Below are positions 27,458-36,040 of a stretch of DNA of 64,000 nt, piece after piece. Numbering within the stretch: position 1 is the first letter of the stretch; each line of letters begins with the position of its first letter. The position numbers and the translations under genes are program-made. This DNA is from DATGUN01 sp035301285 (lineage in GTDB: Bacteria; Bacillota; Bacilli; Bacillales; Amphibacillaceae): contig DATGUN010000105.1 in the NCBI GenBank assembly GCA_035301285.1, positions 32,443 to 96,442 of the forward strand, in the 5' to 3' direction. Under the pieces are notes generated by a model. The model was given only the letters and a program-made list of their open reading frames with translations, made no database searches and was not told the origin of the DNA.

Positions 27458-28114
27458 TTAAGCGTCCCCATAACTTTCAATCATATTCGCCATATGTGTG
27501 TAGGATCCACCGGCCAACAACAGTGCAGCAACTAATATTGCTTCTGACAATTCTTCTTTGGTTGCACCAGCTTTGTCCGCATTTTTAGAATGGACGTCAA
27601 TACAATACGGGCATAATGTAGCATGTCCAACGGCAACAGCGATGATCTCCTTAAACTTCCCGGACAGCTTTCCATCTTCCATAGCAGCCTTGTTGAAAGC
27701 GGCGTATCCACGGAATGCAGTACCCGCATTTTTTCCAATCTCGGAAAGATTATTCAGATTCGATCGTTCATACAATGCATCATCTGAATCGCTGGATAAG
27801 GCATTGTGCATATTCGTACTATGAGTGACCGCACCTCCTGCTTCTACTGCTGCCGTCACCATCACCGCTTCCATCAGTTCATCAAGAGATGCACCTTCTT
27901 TTTTCGCCTGCTTTGTATGACCATCAATACAATAAGGGCATTTGGTTACATGAGCAACAGCGACAGCGATTATCTCCTTTTCTTTTTTCGATAATCGGCC
28001 ATCTTCCAATACTGCTTGATTAAACTCTGTATATGCTTCAGCTTGTTTCGGAACCATCTCATCCAGCTGTTTCAGGTTTTCTATCTGAGCTTTTGAATAT
28101 AGATTGTTTGACAT
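27458..28114 (-). CDS. Tandem carboxymuconolactone decarboxylase/AhpD-domain protein
   Basis: 218 residues built from two copies of the CMD/AhpD-like helical domain. Each has the redox motif CPYC followed by His: Cys59, Cys62, His66 (KCPYCIDGH) and Cys168, Cys171, His175 (LCPYCIDVH). The halves also repeat EKEIIAVAVAHVT / FKEIIAVAVGHAT and LDELMEAVMV / KEELSEAILV. Such proteins act as alkylhydroperoxidase-like thiol reductants or related decarboxylases. AAAGGATG precedes ATG 28114. A monocistronic unit with its own terminator. Peroxide defence is the likely role; the partner reductant is unknown. Confidence 0.85.
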   Translation of the reverse strand: MSNNLYSKAQIENLKQLDEMVPKQAEAYTEFNQAVLEDGRLSKKEKEIIAVAVAHVTKCPYCIDGHTKQAKKEGASLDELMEAVMVTAAVEAGGAVTHSTNMHNALSSDSDDALYERSNLNNLSEIGKNAGTAFRGYAAFNKAAMEDGKLSGKFKEIIAVAVGHATLCPYCIDVHSKNADKAGATKEELSEAILVAALLLAGGSYTHMANMIESYGDA

Positions 28115-28298
28115 TCGAACACATCCTTTATATCGTAAGTCTTTCTATATGATCCAATGACACTAACGACATATCCGTTTTTGGGCATGGATCATTGAGA
28201 AAAGTAACCTCGATAATTGTTTATCACGCTTTTAATTTTCTTAAACATACACAGATGCAGATAGACCCGTTTCGATTCTTCTTTCCCGGACAATTAAA

Positions 28299-28332
28299 AA
28301 CCTTCATCCCTTAATAGGGATGAAGGTTTTAT
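28299..28332 (-). terminator. Rho-independent terminator of the folE-SDR unit
   Basis: A perfect 14-bp stem (28299-28312 with 28319-28332), 6-nt loop, and TTTTTAATT on the minus strand, 7 nt after the SDR stop. Confidence 0.9.
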
Positions 28333-28339
28333 GACAATC

Positions 28340-29098
28340 CTACCGTTTTTGATTGACAACATCCAATCCACCCGATGCCTCTATGACACTTCCGGTTATC
28401 AAATCTGACTCATCGCCGCATAAGAATTGGATCAGTCGGGCAATGTCTCCACCAGATCCCGGGCGCCCGATTGGTGTTGTTGTATCTTGGATTGTTTTTG
28501 CGTCTTGGATCGTCATTTCTTTCCGATCTCCTGTAATATCACCTGGACAAACCATGTTAGCCGTAATGCCGTGTTCGGCTTCCTCTTGTGCAATCGATTT
28601 GGTGAGTGATGCCAGACCGACTTTTGCAGCACCAAATGCAGAACGATACATCCAACCTGGTGCATGTTGGGCATCTTGAAAGCCATACGTTATGATTCTG
28701 CCGAATTGTTGCTTACGCATAATCGGTATGATTTGTTTTGCAAAGTGAAATACCGCACTCATATTGCCTTCCAACATTTTATACCATTCATGATCCTCAT
28801 AATCCACGAGTTTCTTTTCTTCAAACACAAAGGGTCCAGCATTATTGATCAAATAATCAACACGGCCAAACCGCTCGATCGCTTGACGGACAATTTCTGT
28901 AATGGCATCCTTATCGGTGATGTCGCCTTGTACAAACTGAAGTCTGTCAGCATACTGTTCCCATTCGGTCTGTAATGTTTCAATACGTTTCGTATCACTT
29001 CTATAATTGACGGTTATAGAGCAGCCACTTTCAAGAAATCGTTCCGTAACCATTTTCCCAAGTCCTTTTGACCCCGCTGTAATAATGGCATGTCTCAA
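28340..29098 (-). CDS. Atypical SDR family protein next to folE
   Basis: 252-residue short-chain dehydrogenase fold. The NAD(P) motif TAGSKGLG, LINNAG (84-88) and Asn112 of the catalytic tetrad are present, and Lys159 is in place. The usual tyrosine is replaced: the YxxxK slot reads FGAAK (Phe155), and the serine position reads ITYGF rather than the usual SS. It thus lacks two of the four catalytic residues, although Tyr138 or Tyr151 nearby might substitute. TTG 29098 follows AGGGGGA. It lies 34 nt downstream of folE in the same transcript, so a pteridine-related role (FolM/PTR-like, or a diverged partner) is possible but not shown. Confidence 0.8.
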   Translation of the reverse strand: MRHAIITAGSKGLGKMVTERFLESGCSITVNYRSDTKRIETLQTEWEQYADRLQFVQGDITDKDAITEIVRQAIERFGRVDYLINNAGPFVFEEKKLVDYEDHEWYKMLEGNMSAVFHFAKQIIPIMRKQQFGRIITYGFQDAQHAPGWMYRSAFGAAKVGLASLTKSIAQEEAEHGITANMVCPGDITGDRKEMTIQDAKTIQDTTTPIGRPGSGGDIARLIQFLCGDESDLITGSVIEASGGLDVVNQKR

Positions 29099-29132
29099 AT
29101 GTCGCTTCCCCCTGTCCGTTTTATTTCTCTAA

Positions 29133-29771
29133 TTAGCCTTTCAACAAAGACATAAATTCGTTCCGCTTCTCCGGGTTTTCGGAAAAAACACCTCTGCTGG
29201 CAGTCGAAACGGTCAATGAATCTTTCTTCTTAGCTCCACGCGCGCACATGCACATATGTGTCGCCTCTATGACGACAATGACACCTTTTGGATCCAATAC
29301 ATCCACCATGGCATCCGCCGCCTGATTCGTCAAACGCTCCTGTACTTGAAAACGTCGTGCATACCCATCAAACATACGGGCAATTTTGGATAGTCCCGTA
29401 ATTTTTCCATTAGGTATATAGCCGACATGCGCCACACCATAAATGGGTGCAAAATGATGTTCACATGTTGAATTGAAATCAATATCTTTCACCATGATAA
29501 TATCGTCATGTTCGACATCAAATGTCTTTTCCAAATGTGCTTTCGGATCTTCGTGATAGCCTTCTGTATATTCCAGGAAAGCCTTTAATACACGATAAGG
29601 CGTTTCTTCCAATCCTTGTCGCTTCGGATCATCACCACATATATCAATCAAATCCTTTACAGCATTCATGAATTCATAGGATTTTGTCAGCTTTTCCCTT
29701 TTCTCATCAGACGAGCCTTTTAAAAGGTCTCGAATCCGCTCAATATTTAAATCATCTTGTGTCATAGACAT
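29133..29771 (-). CDS. folE: GTP cyclohydrolase I (type IA)
   Basis: 212 residues from ATG 29771, placed just after AGAGG; the frame runs nine codons further upstream without an SD, and ATG 29765 is also possible. The enzyme converts GTP to 7,8-dihydroneopterin triphosphate, first step of folate biosynthesis, as a decamer. Zinc and catalytic residues are in STCEHHFAPIYG and HMCMCARGAKKKDS; LSKIARMFDGYARRFQVQERLT is the conserved core. In B. subtilis folE (mtrA) sits with mtrB; here it pairs with an unusual SDR and no mtrB is seen. Confidence 0.93.
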   Translation of the reverse strand: MSMTQDDLNIERIRDLLKGSSDEKREKLTKSYEFMNAVKDLIDICGDDPKRQGLEETPYRVLKAFLEYTEGYHEDPKAHLEKTFDVEHDDIIMVKDIDFNSTCEHHFAPIYGVAHVGYIPNGKITGLSKIARMFDGYARRFQVQERLTNQAADAMVDVLDPKGVIVVIEATHMCMCARGAKKKDSLTVSTASRGVFSENPEKRNEFMSLLKG

Positions 29772-30230
29772 ATGCATCCTCTTCTTTCTTGCAGGCAATA
29801 TTTTTTACCGTTACTTTGCGCAATTACTACCAATCAAGTGTATTATAACTATCTCAAATAAGTCAAAAGAACGACATACCCTCCAGCCTGAAGCTAGCCA
29901 TGTCCCTTAACACATAACGTACACACTCATGTTGGGGGCATGATTGTTCCGGCTTGAATGGATAAAGCAGACATTCCATCGCTCGAACCTAGAATGACCT
30001 ATGGAAACAGCTACTCTTCTTGTTCTTCTTTGAATGGAAGCCGAACCAATGAATTTATTTTCAGCTAGACAGTGAACCCGACATCTTTCAAAGTCACATT
30101 CCATTTATAAACCATACATTTCATCCCGTTATTGACATATTAAATTGTATCAATCCATTATACGGGATTGTACATAATATTTCCTCTCATGCGCATAATA
30201 ATTCTACATCAATCTTGGAAGGAGCATAAC
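29772..30230. other. Intergenic region between folE and the DUF3231 gene
   Basis: About 460 bases. A TATAAT on the minus strand (29842-29847) is the best candidate for the folE -10, with a poor -35. A short minus frame at 29907-30104 has no RBS and no recognised family. Otherwise nothing is seen. Confidence 0.4.
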
Positions 30231-31247
30231 ATGTCTGAGCATAACACAAAATTGACGTCATCTGAGATTGCCTCACTTTGGACCGCATACATGGATGATA
30301 GCATGTCCCAATGCGTCCTCGGGGAAATGCAGAAGCATATAGAAAATGACGGAATCAGAGAAACGGTTCAGCTTGCCTATGATATGAGCGCCAACCACAC
30401 AAAAGAGCTGACGACTATTTTCGATCGGGAAAACTACAAAACTCCAACCGGATTCAACCAAGAGGATGACGTCTATCATGATGCACCATGGCTTTTTTCC
30501 GATATATTTTGTCTGTCATTTGTGAATCATATGTCCATACTCAGCTTGGTTGCATATAGTGGTGCATTATCCATGAGCTTCAGACCAGATATACGGGATT
30601 ATTTCACTCAATGTCTGTCGGAAGCCATTGAACTTTACAATCAATCAAGTGACATCGGACTTGAAAAAGGAATCAATCCGCGGACCCCTCACATTGAAGT
30701 ACCTAAAGAAGTGGATTTCATCGGAAGCAAAGATTATTTGAGGGGATTGAATCCATTCAGTGAAAAACGTCCGTTGAATGCCATTGAAATTTCTTATCTA
30801 TACACGAACATACTGACAAATGCGATTGGCTCAAATTTAAGTTTAGCTTTTGCCCAAACCTCACCGAACAATGATGTCCAAGAGTTCATGTTACATGCAA
30901 ATGATCTTGCCAAGAAACATATTCAATCTTTTGTAAGTCCATTGACAAGCGAGGATTTACAAATACCAAAACTCCCTGATGTCGATATTAGCAACTCTAC
31001 GACACAGACATTTTCCGATAAACTGGTCATGTTCCACATGACAGAGATCATCGCAGCGGGAATCGGTAATTACGCTACGGCCTCTGCAACCAGTCAACGC
31101 ATGGACCTTTCTGCAAAATATCAAAAAGCGTCACTACAAGCAGCAAAACTTGCCAAAAGTGGCGCAGATATCATGATCAAGTATAACTGGCTTGAACAAC
31201 CGCCAAGCATTAAAAACAGGCAGAGGTTGGCCCGTGATAAAGAGTGA
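30231..31247 (+). CDS. DUF3231 family protein
   Basis: 338 residues from ATG 30231 after GGAAGGAG. The all-helical protein has two tandem DUF3231-type halves: residues about 5-165 (LTSSEIASLWTAYMDDSMSQC...) and about 185-330 (LNAIEISYLYTNILTNAIGS...), each starting with an E-IS-L-T motif. No signal peptide. The family is common in Bacillaceae and of unknown function; ferritin-like helical bundles are a possible comparison, but no metal ligand set is obvious to me. Confidence 0.8.
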   Translation: MSEHNTKLTSSEIASLWTAYMDDSMSQCVLGEMQKHIENDGIRETVQLAYDMSANHTKELTTIFDRENYKTPTGFNQEDDVYHDAPWLFSDIFCLSFVNHMSILSLVAYSGALSMSFRPDIRDYFTQCLSEAIELYNQSSDIGLEKGINPRTPHIEVPKEVDFIGSKDYLRGLNPFSEKRPLNAIEISYLYTNILTNAIGSNLSLAFAQTSPNNDVQEFMLHANDLAKKHIQSFVSPLTSEDLQIPKLPDVDISNSTTQTFSDKLVMFHMTEIIAAGIGNYATASATSQRMDLSAKYQKASLQAAKLAKSGADIMIKYNWLEQPPSIKNRQRLARDKE

Positions 31248-31305
31248 AAGTAGGATGTTCTAATGATATGGTAATGGAAGGAAGTAAAAAAAGGCATCGA
31301 TAACG

Positions 31306-31344
31306 AGAACGAAGCAGCTACATGCACCATGACTGTTTCGTTCT
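31306..31344. terminator. Hairpin between converging genes
   Basis: AGAACGAAGCAG pairs with CTGTTTCGTTCT (one G-T mismatch) between the DUF3231 gene and the metal-receptor gene. T tracts are short; it may act in both directions. Confidence 0.45.
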
Positions 31345-31358
31345 ACTGTTGGTCACAA

Positions 31359-32147
31359 TCATTTCATTTCCAGTAATTGAATAAAATCACGGAAATAATC
31401 GGCAGCTTTCAACATCCGTGCACCATACCAGAACATTTGACCATCAATATTGACAGGGGTCACATGCGGTAAAAAGGATAAAAATTCCGCATGGTTTTTA
31501 TCACGGAAAGGATATGGTTCACTCGACAGGAAGATATAATCAAGCTCTGCATCCCGAAGATCTTGTTCGGTTACTTCCGGATAGCGATTTGGCAAGGTTG
31601 CAAATGGATTGATGAACCCTAGCTTTTCCAATGTTGAATTAATATAAGTATCCCTTCCCACTGCCATATAGGGTCGTTTCCAGATCATGTATGCCACACG
31701 GACAGGGTCGACATCAGGAAGTGTATTGAATGCTGTTTGCACATCTGATTCTAGCTTGCGCCCCTCTTCGGAACAGCCGGTTATATCTCCAAGTTCACCG
31801 ATTAAGGTGATACCGTCCTCAACGGTCTGTATTTCACATACATAAACAGGATAATACTTTTCCAGTGATTCCACCATCTCTTTTGTATTTTCTTCCTTTT
31901 CCGCAATGATCAGATCGGGCTCTAATTCATGGATCCGTTCCATCTTCAAGTCTTTAGTCCCACCGACATTGACCGCTTGTTTCACTCTATCTTTAGGATG
32001 GATGCAAAAGCGGGTCCTGCCGACAATGTTTCCATCCAATCCAAAATAATACAAAGTCTCCGTAATCGCGGGGTCCAATGCGATCATCCGTTCAGGCGGA
32101 TAAGTAAATGTTACCTTTCGGCCCAGTGCATCTTTAACAGTACGCAT
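31359..32147 (-). CDS. Helical-backbone metal receptor-like protein without signal peptide
   Basis: 262 residues of the BtuF/FepB/FhuD class III substrate-binding fold: N-terminal lobe beginning at DALGRKVTFTYPPERMIALDPAITETLYYFG, a long linking helix near 130-150 and a C-terminal lobe with EVTEQDLRDAELDYIFLSSEPYPF. Unlike transport receptors it starts directly at the fold with no signal peptide or lipobox, so it should stay in the cytosol. ATG 32147 follows GGGGGAG. No ABC permease or ATPase is adjacent. Such signal-less members may bind cobalamin, heme or iron chelates for intracellular use; the ligand is unknown. It follows the nat gene on the same strand. Confidence 0.8.
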   Translation of the reverse strand: MRTVKDALGRKVTFTYPPERMIALDPAITETLYYFGLDGNIVGRTRFCIHPKDRVKQAVNVGGTKDLKMERIHELEPDLIIAEKEENTKEMVESLEKYYPVYVCEIQTVEDGITLIGELGDITGCSEEGRKLESDVQTAFNTLPDVDPVRVAYMIWKRPYMAVGRDTYINSTLEKLGFINPFATLPNRYPEVTEQDLRDAELDYIFLSSEPYPFRDKNHAEFLSFLPHVTPVNIDGQMFWYGARMLKAADYFRDFIQLLEMK

Positions 32148-32246
32148 GTTTCACTCTCCCCCAGTTCTATTAGTGTGTTCGAAACTGCCCCACCTGATTA
32201 TGTTGCATATATTGGGAAGTTCTTGAACCTCAGATTGAACTACCCT

Positions 32247-33002
32247 TCAATGGATGTTGATTTCAAAATGCGTTTTTAAAACGGCCGGTTTATCTTCGTT
32301 TCGTATCGTTTTTTGCTCCTTCTTGCCATTATAGGTTGTCGTCAGTGTATTCCCCGACAACGTGATCCGTCCATTTGCTGTTGCCAACGTCACAACATCT
32401 TTCTGCGTAAATGGTGATTCTGGTGAAGTTTGATTGAATTTACATGCTTCCGTAAAGTCTTGAAGGTCTTTTGGATGCGTATCGATACGCAGTCTGGTCG
32501 ACCATTCATCATCACTGCTATATTTCCACTTTAAGTCATATACATTCGGTGCCACATATTCTAGTCGATAAGCGCCGCTCACATCTTTGCGCATTTCGCC
32601 ATTGAAGGGAACAGGTATCCTCGCCGAGTCGCCAAACCCGACATCTGTCAAGTATGCTTCCCCATCGATGTCGGCAATGGTGCAGGCGTGACTCCCTTTT
32701 CTTGCCCATGTGCCATCCGGTTTTTGAACAGTAGCTGATACAAGTTTGCATGAAAAACCCAATCGCTTCAGTAACGCATAATATAAACCATTTAATTCAT
32801 AGCAATAGCCTCCTCGATGCCGCGTGACCACTTTTTCATAAAAGGCATCCACGTCCAATATGATTGGGACATTACGGATGACATCCAGATTTTCAAAAGG
32901 GACATGCAGCATATGATGGGATTGAAGTTTTTCCAACGCCTTTAATGATACCGAATGCACGTTGTCAATATGAATCCGGTTTAAATACGCTTTGACATCC
33001 AT
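32247..33002 (-). CDS. nat: Arylamine N-acetyltransferase
   Basis: 251-residue NAT enzyme transferring acetyl from acetyl-CoA to arylamines or hydrazines. The catalytic triad is complete: Cys67 in RHRGGYCYELN, His105 in GSHACTI and Asp120 in LTDVGFGDS. The N-terminal HVPFENLD motif is also conserved. Aromatic amines such as anthranilate (from kynUBA) or p-aminobenzoate (from the abg genes) are conceivable substrates in this organism; that link is inference. It is flanked on the same strand by an M23 lipoprotein and a metal-receptor-like gene, with gaps of about 100 nt. Confidence 0.9.
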   Translation of the reverse strand: MDVKAYLNRIHIDNVHSVSLKALEKLQSHHMLHVPFENLDVIRNVPIILDVDAFYEKVVTRHRGGYCYELNGLYYALLKRLGFSCKLVSATVQKPDGTWARKGSHACTIADIDGEAYLTDVGFGDSARIPVPFNGEMRKDVSGAYRLEYVAPNVYDLKWKYSSDDEWSTRLRIDTHPKDLQDFTEACKFNQTSPESPFTQKDVVTLATANGRITLSGNTLTTTYNGKKEQKTIRNEDKPAVLKTHFEINIH

Positions 33003-33120
33003 GTTTTCCCTACTTTCTTTTTTATTGCAAGCAAATACTTCTTACCTTTACATGTGAAACATCGTCTCAAAATAGGTTTGTTTTATCCATCGCAATATCA
33101 GGAAGGCAACGAGTCAATCG

Positions 33121-34161
33121 TTAAAATCCATTCACTGTTTCTCCACGAACAGGATCCTCTCCATGTTCCAATTGAATGCGAATCGATGATAGATCTCCCT
33201 CTTCCGGACTGTCTGAAACTTGAAAGTGAATATGCGGTTCACTGGAATTTCCGGAGTTCCCCACTTTTCCAAGTTCGTCTCCAGCATCTACCATATCTCC
33301 TTCTTCAACAGTTACACTCCCTTGTTTCAAATGTGCGATGACACTGTATTCACCATTTTCATGTTCTATGGTGACATGATTCCCAAGTGGCTGTTCTTCG
33401 TTTGTATCAACCGTTGGGGTGTTGTCTTCAATAGTATTTTCCAATACCGTCACCTTTCCTTCCAACGGAGCCAAAACAGGTTCACCATAGGCAAAATAGC
33501 TTTCATTTTCAGATGCACTGCCCTCATGGGAAGTGCCATCCTCCATTATAAAAAGGTCGTATGCGTATCGCTGGCTAACCACATCATAATGGTAGTTCAC
33601 CAGGTTATTCACGCCTCCCCAGAACGTCATCCATTCACCTTGGAAGGGCATGTGATATGTATTCTCTGTCCAAACGTCATCACTGTCCGCATTCGCTGTG
33701 ACCGGAATGAATTCCAATCCTTCAATCGTATTATCATCAGCAAAATAAACACGGATTCCCTTCGAATCGTCATCACTTTGCCATTGGTATTCCATCATGT
33801 CGTCAACCTGAATCTTGGTAAGAACGTCATAATCATCGACACCTTCATTAAAATCTTCGGCAATATCCTCCAATTCTTCGATTGTAATTTGGGATTGGAA
33901 TGTTTCACTCATCTGATTGTAAATGGATGAGTAATTTCCGTCCAACAGGACTTCTATAAAATCTTCGGGACTGAATGCTTCAGAAACTTTATTATTTACA
34001 CGATCATGATCCTTTTTATTATTATCCCCGTTCTTTTCGACGCCTTGGTTGTCCTTTCCGGTTTCATTTATATTATCATTTTCTTCATTCGTACTTTTGT
34101 CGCAACCGATCAATAATATCATCAGCAATATTGCAACGAACATTTTCCAATTAAATTTCAA
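33121..34161 (-). CDS. M23 family metallopeptidase lipoprotein
   Basis: 346 residues from TTG 34161 (SD GGAGGG at 8 nt). Lipoprotein signal with lipobox LLIGC and Cys20, then a low-complexity Asn/Asp/Lys linker. A first domain (about 65-170) resembles the DUF3887-type fold that often precedes peptidases; the M23 domain (about 180-340) has the HxnAxD-type first motif (NYHYDVVSQRYAYDL), GNHVTIEH and HIHFQVSD with the zinc-binding HxH. It would cut peptidoglycan cross-bridges at the outer membrane face, or serve as a wall-remodelling activator. Confidence 0.85.
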   Translation of the reverse strand: MKFNWKMFVAILLMILLIGCDKSTNEENDNINETGKDNQGVEKNGDNNKKDHDRVNNKVSEAFSPEDFIEVLLDGNYSSIYNQMSETFQSQITIEELEDIAEDFNEGVDDYDVLTKIQVDDMMEYQWQSDDDSKGIRVYFADDNTIEGLEFIPVTANADSDDVWTENTYHMPFQGEWMTFWGGVNNLVNYHYDVVSQRYAYDLFIMEDGTSHEGSASENESYFAYGEPVLAPLEGKVTVLENTIEDNTPTVDTNEEQPLGNHVTIEHENGEYSVIAHLKQGSVTVEEGDMVDAGDELGKVGNSGNSSEPHIHFQVSDSPEEGDLSSIRIQLEHGEDPVRGETVNGF

Positions 34162-34265
34162 TACGTCTACCCTCCAACTTAAACATATACTCATGGAACT
34201 TATCCCAAATTGTAGCAGAATTTCGGTTAAACAGCTAATCACGTCAACCTAGAATGCCCCACGAA

Positions 34266-34299
34266 AAAAGAAGACCTCCTCTTTTGGAAGTCTTCTTTT
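34266..34299 (-). terminator. Rho-independent terminator of the SDR gene
   Basis: AAAAGAAGAC/GTCTTCTTTT 10-bp stem with a partly paired 14-nt interior, followed on the minus strand by a T-rich tail. Confidence 0.8.
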
Positions 34300-34323
34300 A
34301 AACATTTATTTTGTATGATGTAT

Positions 34324-35058
34324 TTACTGTGCAGTCAATCCACCATCAACCAAAAATTCGGAGCCGGTAGAATAACTCGATTCATCCGAAGCCAAGAATA
34401 ACACAAGTTTAGAGACTTCTTCAGATTGAGCCATCCGTTTCATTGGAATATGTTTCGCAAACGCTTCGACCGCATCTTTGGTATCTTCTTGTACAAGCAT
34501 CGGTGTTTCAATGACGCCTGGGTGGACGGAATTGACGCGGATACCGTAATGTGCCCCTTCGATGGCGGCTGCTTTTGTCATGCCCCGTACAGCAAACTTC
34601 GTATCGGTGTATCCAATGGCGCCGCCAACCATTCCATTCATCGAAGAAATGTTGACAATGGAGCCGCCATTTACTTTTTGCATTGATGGTATGACTGTTT
34701 TCATTCCCAAAAACACTGATAGTTGGTTGATATCGACTATTTTACGATAGTCTTCCTCAGTCGTTTCCAAAATCGACTTAGATGTCGTAATCCCTGCGTT
34801 GTTAACAAGTATATTTACCGGGCCAAATTTCTTTTCAGTCTCTTCGACGACGTGTGCCCAATCTTCTGCACTCGAAACATTTTGTTTCACAAAAAATGCG
34901 TTTTCGCCCAGCTCCTTGGAAAAGGCTTGTCCTTTTTCCTCATTTAAATCTGTCAGGACAACTTTAGCCCCTTCTTGAATAAACACTTTTGCATGAGATG
35001 CTCCCATACCTTGTGCGGCACCTGTGATAATAGCAATTTTTCCATCTAATCGACCCAT
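34324..35058 (-). CDS. SDR family oxidoreductase (classical)
   Basis: 244 residues from ATG 35058 after AAAGGAGGAG. A complete classical SDR: cofactor motif TGAAQGMG, NNAG, catalytic Ser in IVNISSMNG, and Tyr/Lys in YTDTKFAVRG; it ends with the usual VDGGLTAQ. Asp after the second strand (LTDLNEE) indicates NAD(H) preference. Similar enzymes act on 3-hydroxy steroids, sugars or other secondary alcohols; the substrate cannot be told. A single-gene unit with its own terminator. It contrasts with the SDR at 28340, which lacks the Ser and Tyr. Confidence 0.88.
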   Translation of the reverse strand: MGRLDGKIAIITGAAQGMGASHAKVFIQEGAKVVLTDLNEEKGQAFSKELGENAFFVKQNVSSAEDWAHVVEETEKKFGPVNILVNNAGITTSKSILETTEEDYRKIVDINQLSVFLGMKTVIPSMQKVNGGSIVNISSMNGMVGGAIGYTDTKFAVRGMTKAAAIEGAHYGIRVNSVHPGVIETPMLVQEDTKDAVEAFAKHIPMKRMAQSEEVSKLVLFLASDESSYSTGSEFLVDGGLTAQ

Positions 35059-35221
35059 CCCAATCTCCTCCTTTTGATCCATCTATCTCAACAAACTTCC
35101 TAATTAAGTTCTCTCTTTTATTATACCCGATTCAAAACCGTTTTTAACCTGCTTTGGGACGAATACGTGTCCAAATAATGACAATCAAAGCCATCGAAAC
35201 AAATTTATACCGTACAAAAAA

Positions 35222-35244
35222 AGCCCAGGAAAAAGTCCTGGACT
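35222..35244 (-). terminator. Rho-independent terminator of sodC
   Basis: A 9-bp AGCCCAGGA/TCCTGGACT stem (one G-T type mismatch) followed by a T7 run on the minus strand, 12 nt after the sodC stop. Confidence 0.8.
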
Positions 35245-35255
35245 GTTTTTAGATG

Positions 35256-35861
35256 CTATTCGTCAATTACGCCGCATGCTATCCGGTCACCAGCGTCACC
35301 TGCTGGTTGTGATTTATAATCATCAGGATCTGCGTGAATGACAAGCGACGTCCCCTCATCCGTATACAATGTCGTCTCTTTTCCATGTTCCAAAGTGATT
35401 TGGGTAGTCGTAAATTCCACATGTGCCTTTCCGCTCTCATCTACTTCAATATTATCAAAATCTCCTGCATGTGGACCTTCCGGATTTAACTTTCCATGTT
35501 TCATATCAGTCGGATTATAATGGCCCCCAGCCGACTCAAAATCAGGTGGTTCGCAAACACCTTTTTCATGAACATGGAATGCGTGTGTCCCTTCCGGTAA
35601 ACCATCAACATCCATAGATACATGAACACCGTCATTTTCCTGTGTCAAATTGGCTGTCGCAACAGCATTTCCTTCCGTGTCTTTCAATGTAACGACTTGG
35701 CTTTTTTCACCTTCCTTGGCATGACCATCAGATGGTGTCACCTGTATTTCATGGTTCACATTGTCGTCTTGGGTAGCCGTTTTTTCCCCTCCACTATTCC
35801 AAGCAACCAAGGCCATCGTCAACAAAAACGTTGTCCCAAATAACATCCAACGTTTCATCAT
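35256..35861 (-). CDS. sodC: Copper/zinc superoxide dismutase, exported
   Basis: 201 residues: N-terminal export signal (about 4-20), an acidic linker, then the Cu/Zn SOD barrel with copper/zinc ligands in THAFHVHEKGVC, SAGGHYNPTDMKHG, HAGDFDN and VIHADPDDY, and the closing GDAGDRIACGVI. The family's Bacillus members (YojM) are lipoproteins. Here the expected lipobox reads ALVAW: a Trp codon (TGG) stands where Cys is expected, one base from TGC or TGT, so lipidation is probably lost and the enzyme secreted or membrane-held by its signal. B. subtilis YojM lacks one copper ligand; here the HVH pair and GGHYNP histidine look intact. Confidence 0.9.
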   Translation of the reverse strand: MMKRWMLFGTTFLLTMALVAWNSGGEKTATQDDNVNHEIQVTPSDGHAKEGEKSQVVTLKDTEGNAVATANLTQENDGVHVSMDVDGLPEGTHAFHVHEKGVCEPPDFESAGGHYNPTDMKHGKLNPEGPHAGDFDNIEVDESGKAHVEFTTTQITLEHGKETTLYTDEGTSLVIHADPDDYKSQPAGDAGDRIACGVIDE

Positions 35862-36040
35862 GTACGTTCACTCCTTTGTTAAATTATTCCTTTTTAGCAT
35901 GTACGACATGGATAAAGTTATGCATAGGAATAACAAACATGCTCGAACGTATATGAATAGGTAATCGATAGACAATCTGGTACGATGAATATACATATCG
36001 AAACCCGGTGTATCTGTCGAAAATAGGAGGAGACAATTCA

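Noticed and set aside
29907..30104. Possible 65-residue gene on the minus strand upstream of folE
   Set aside because: No RBS, cysteine/arginine-rich composition unlike its neighbours, no recognised motif.
30132..30164. TTGACA ... TATACG promoter for the DUF3231 gene
   Set aside because: The spacer would be 20-21 nt, too long for a convincing sigma-A promoter.
32941..33120. Frames antisense to nat and the M23 gene
   Set aside because: They mirror real coding sequence and lack start signals.
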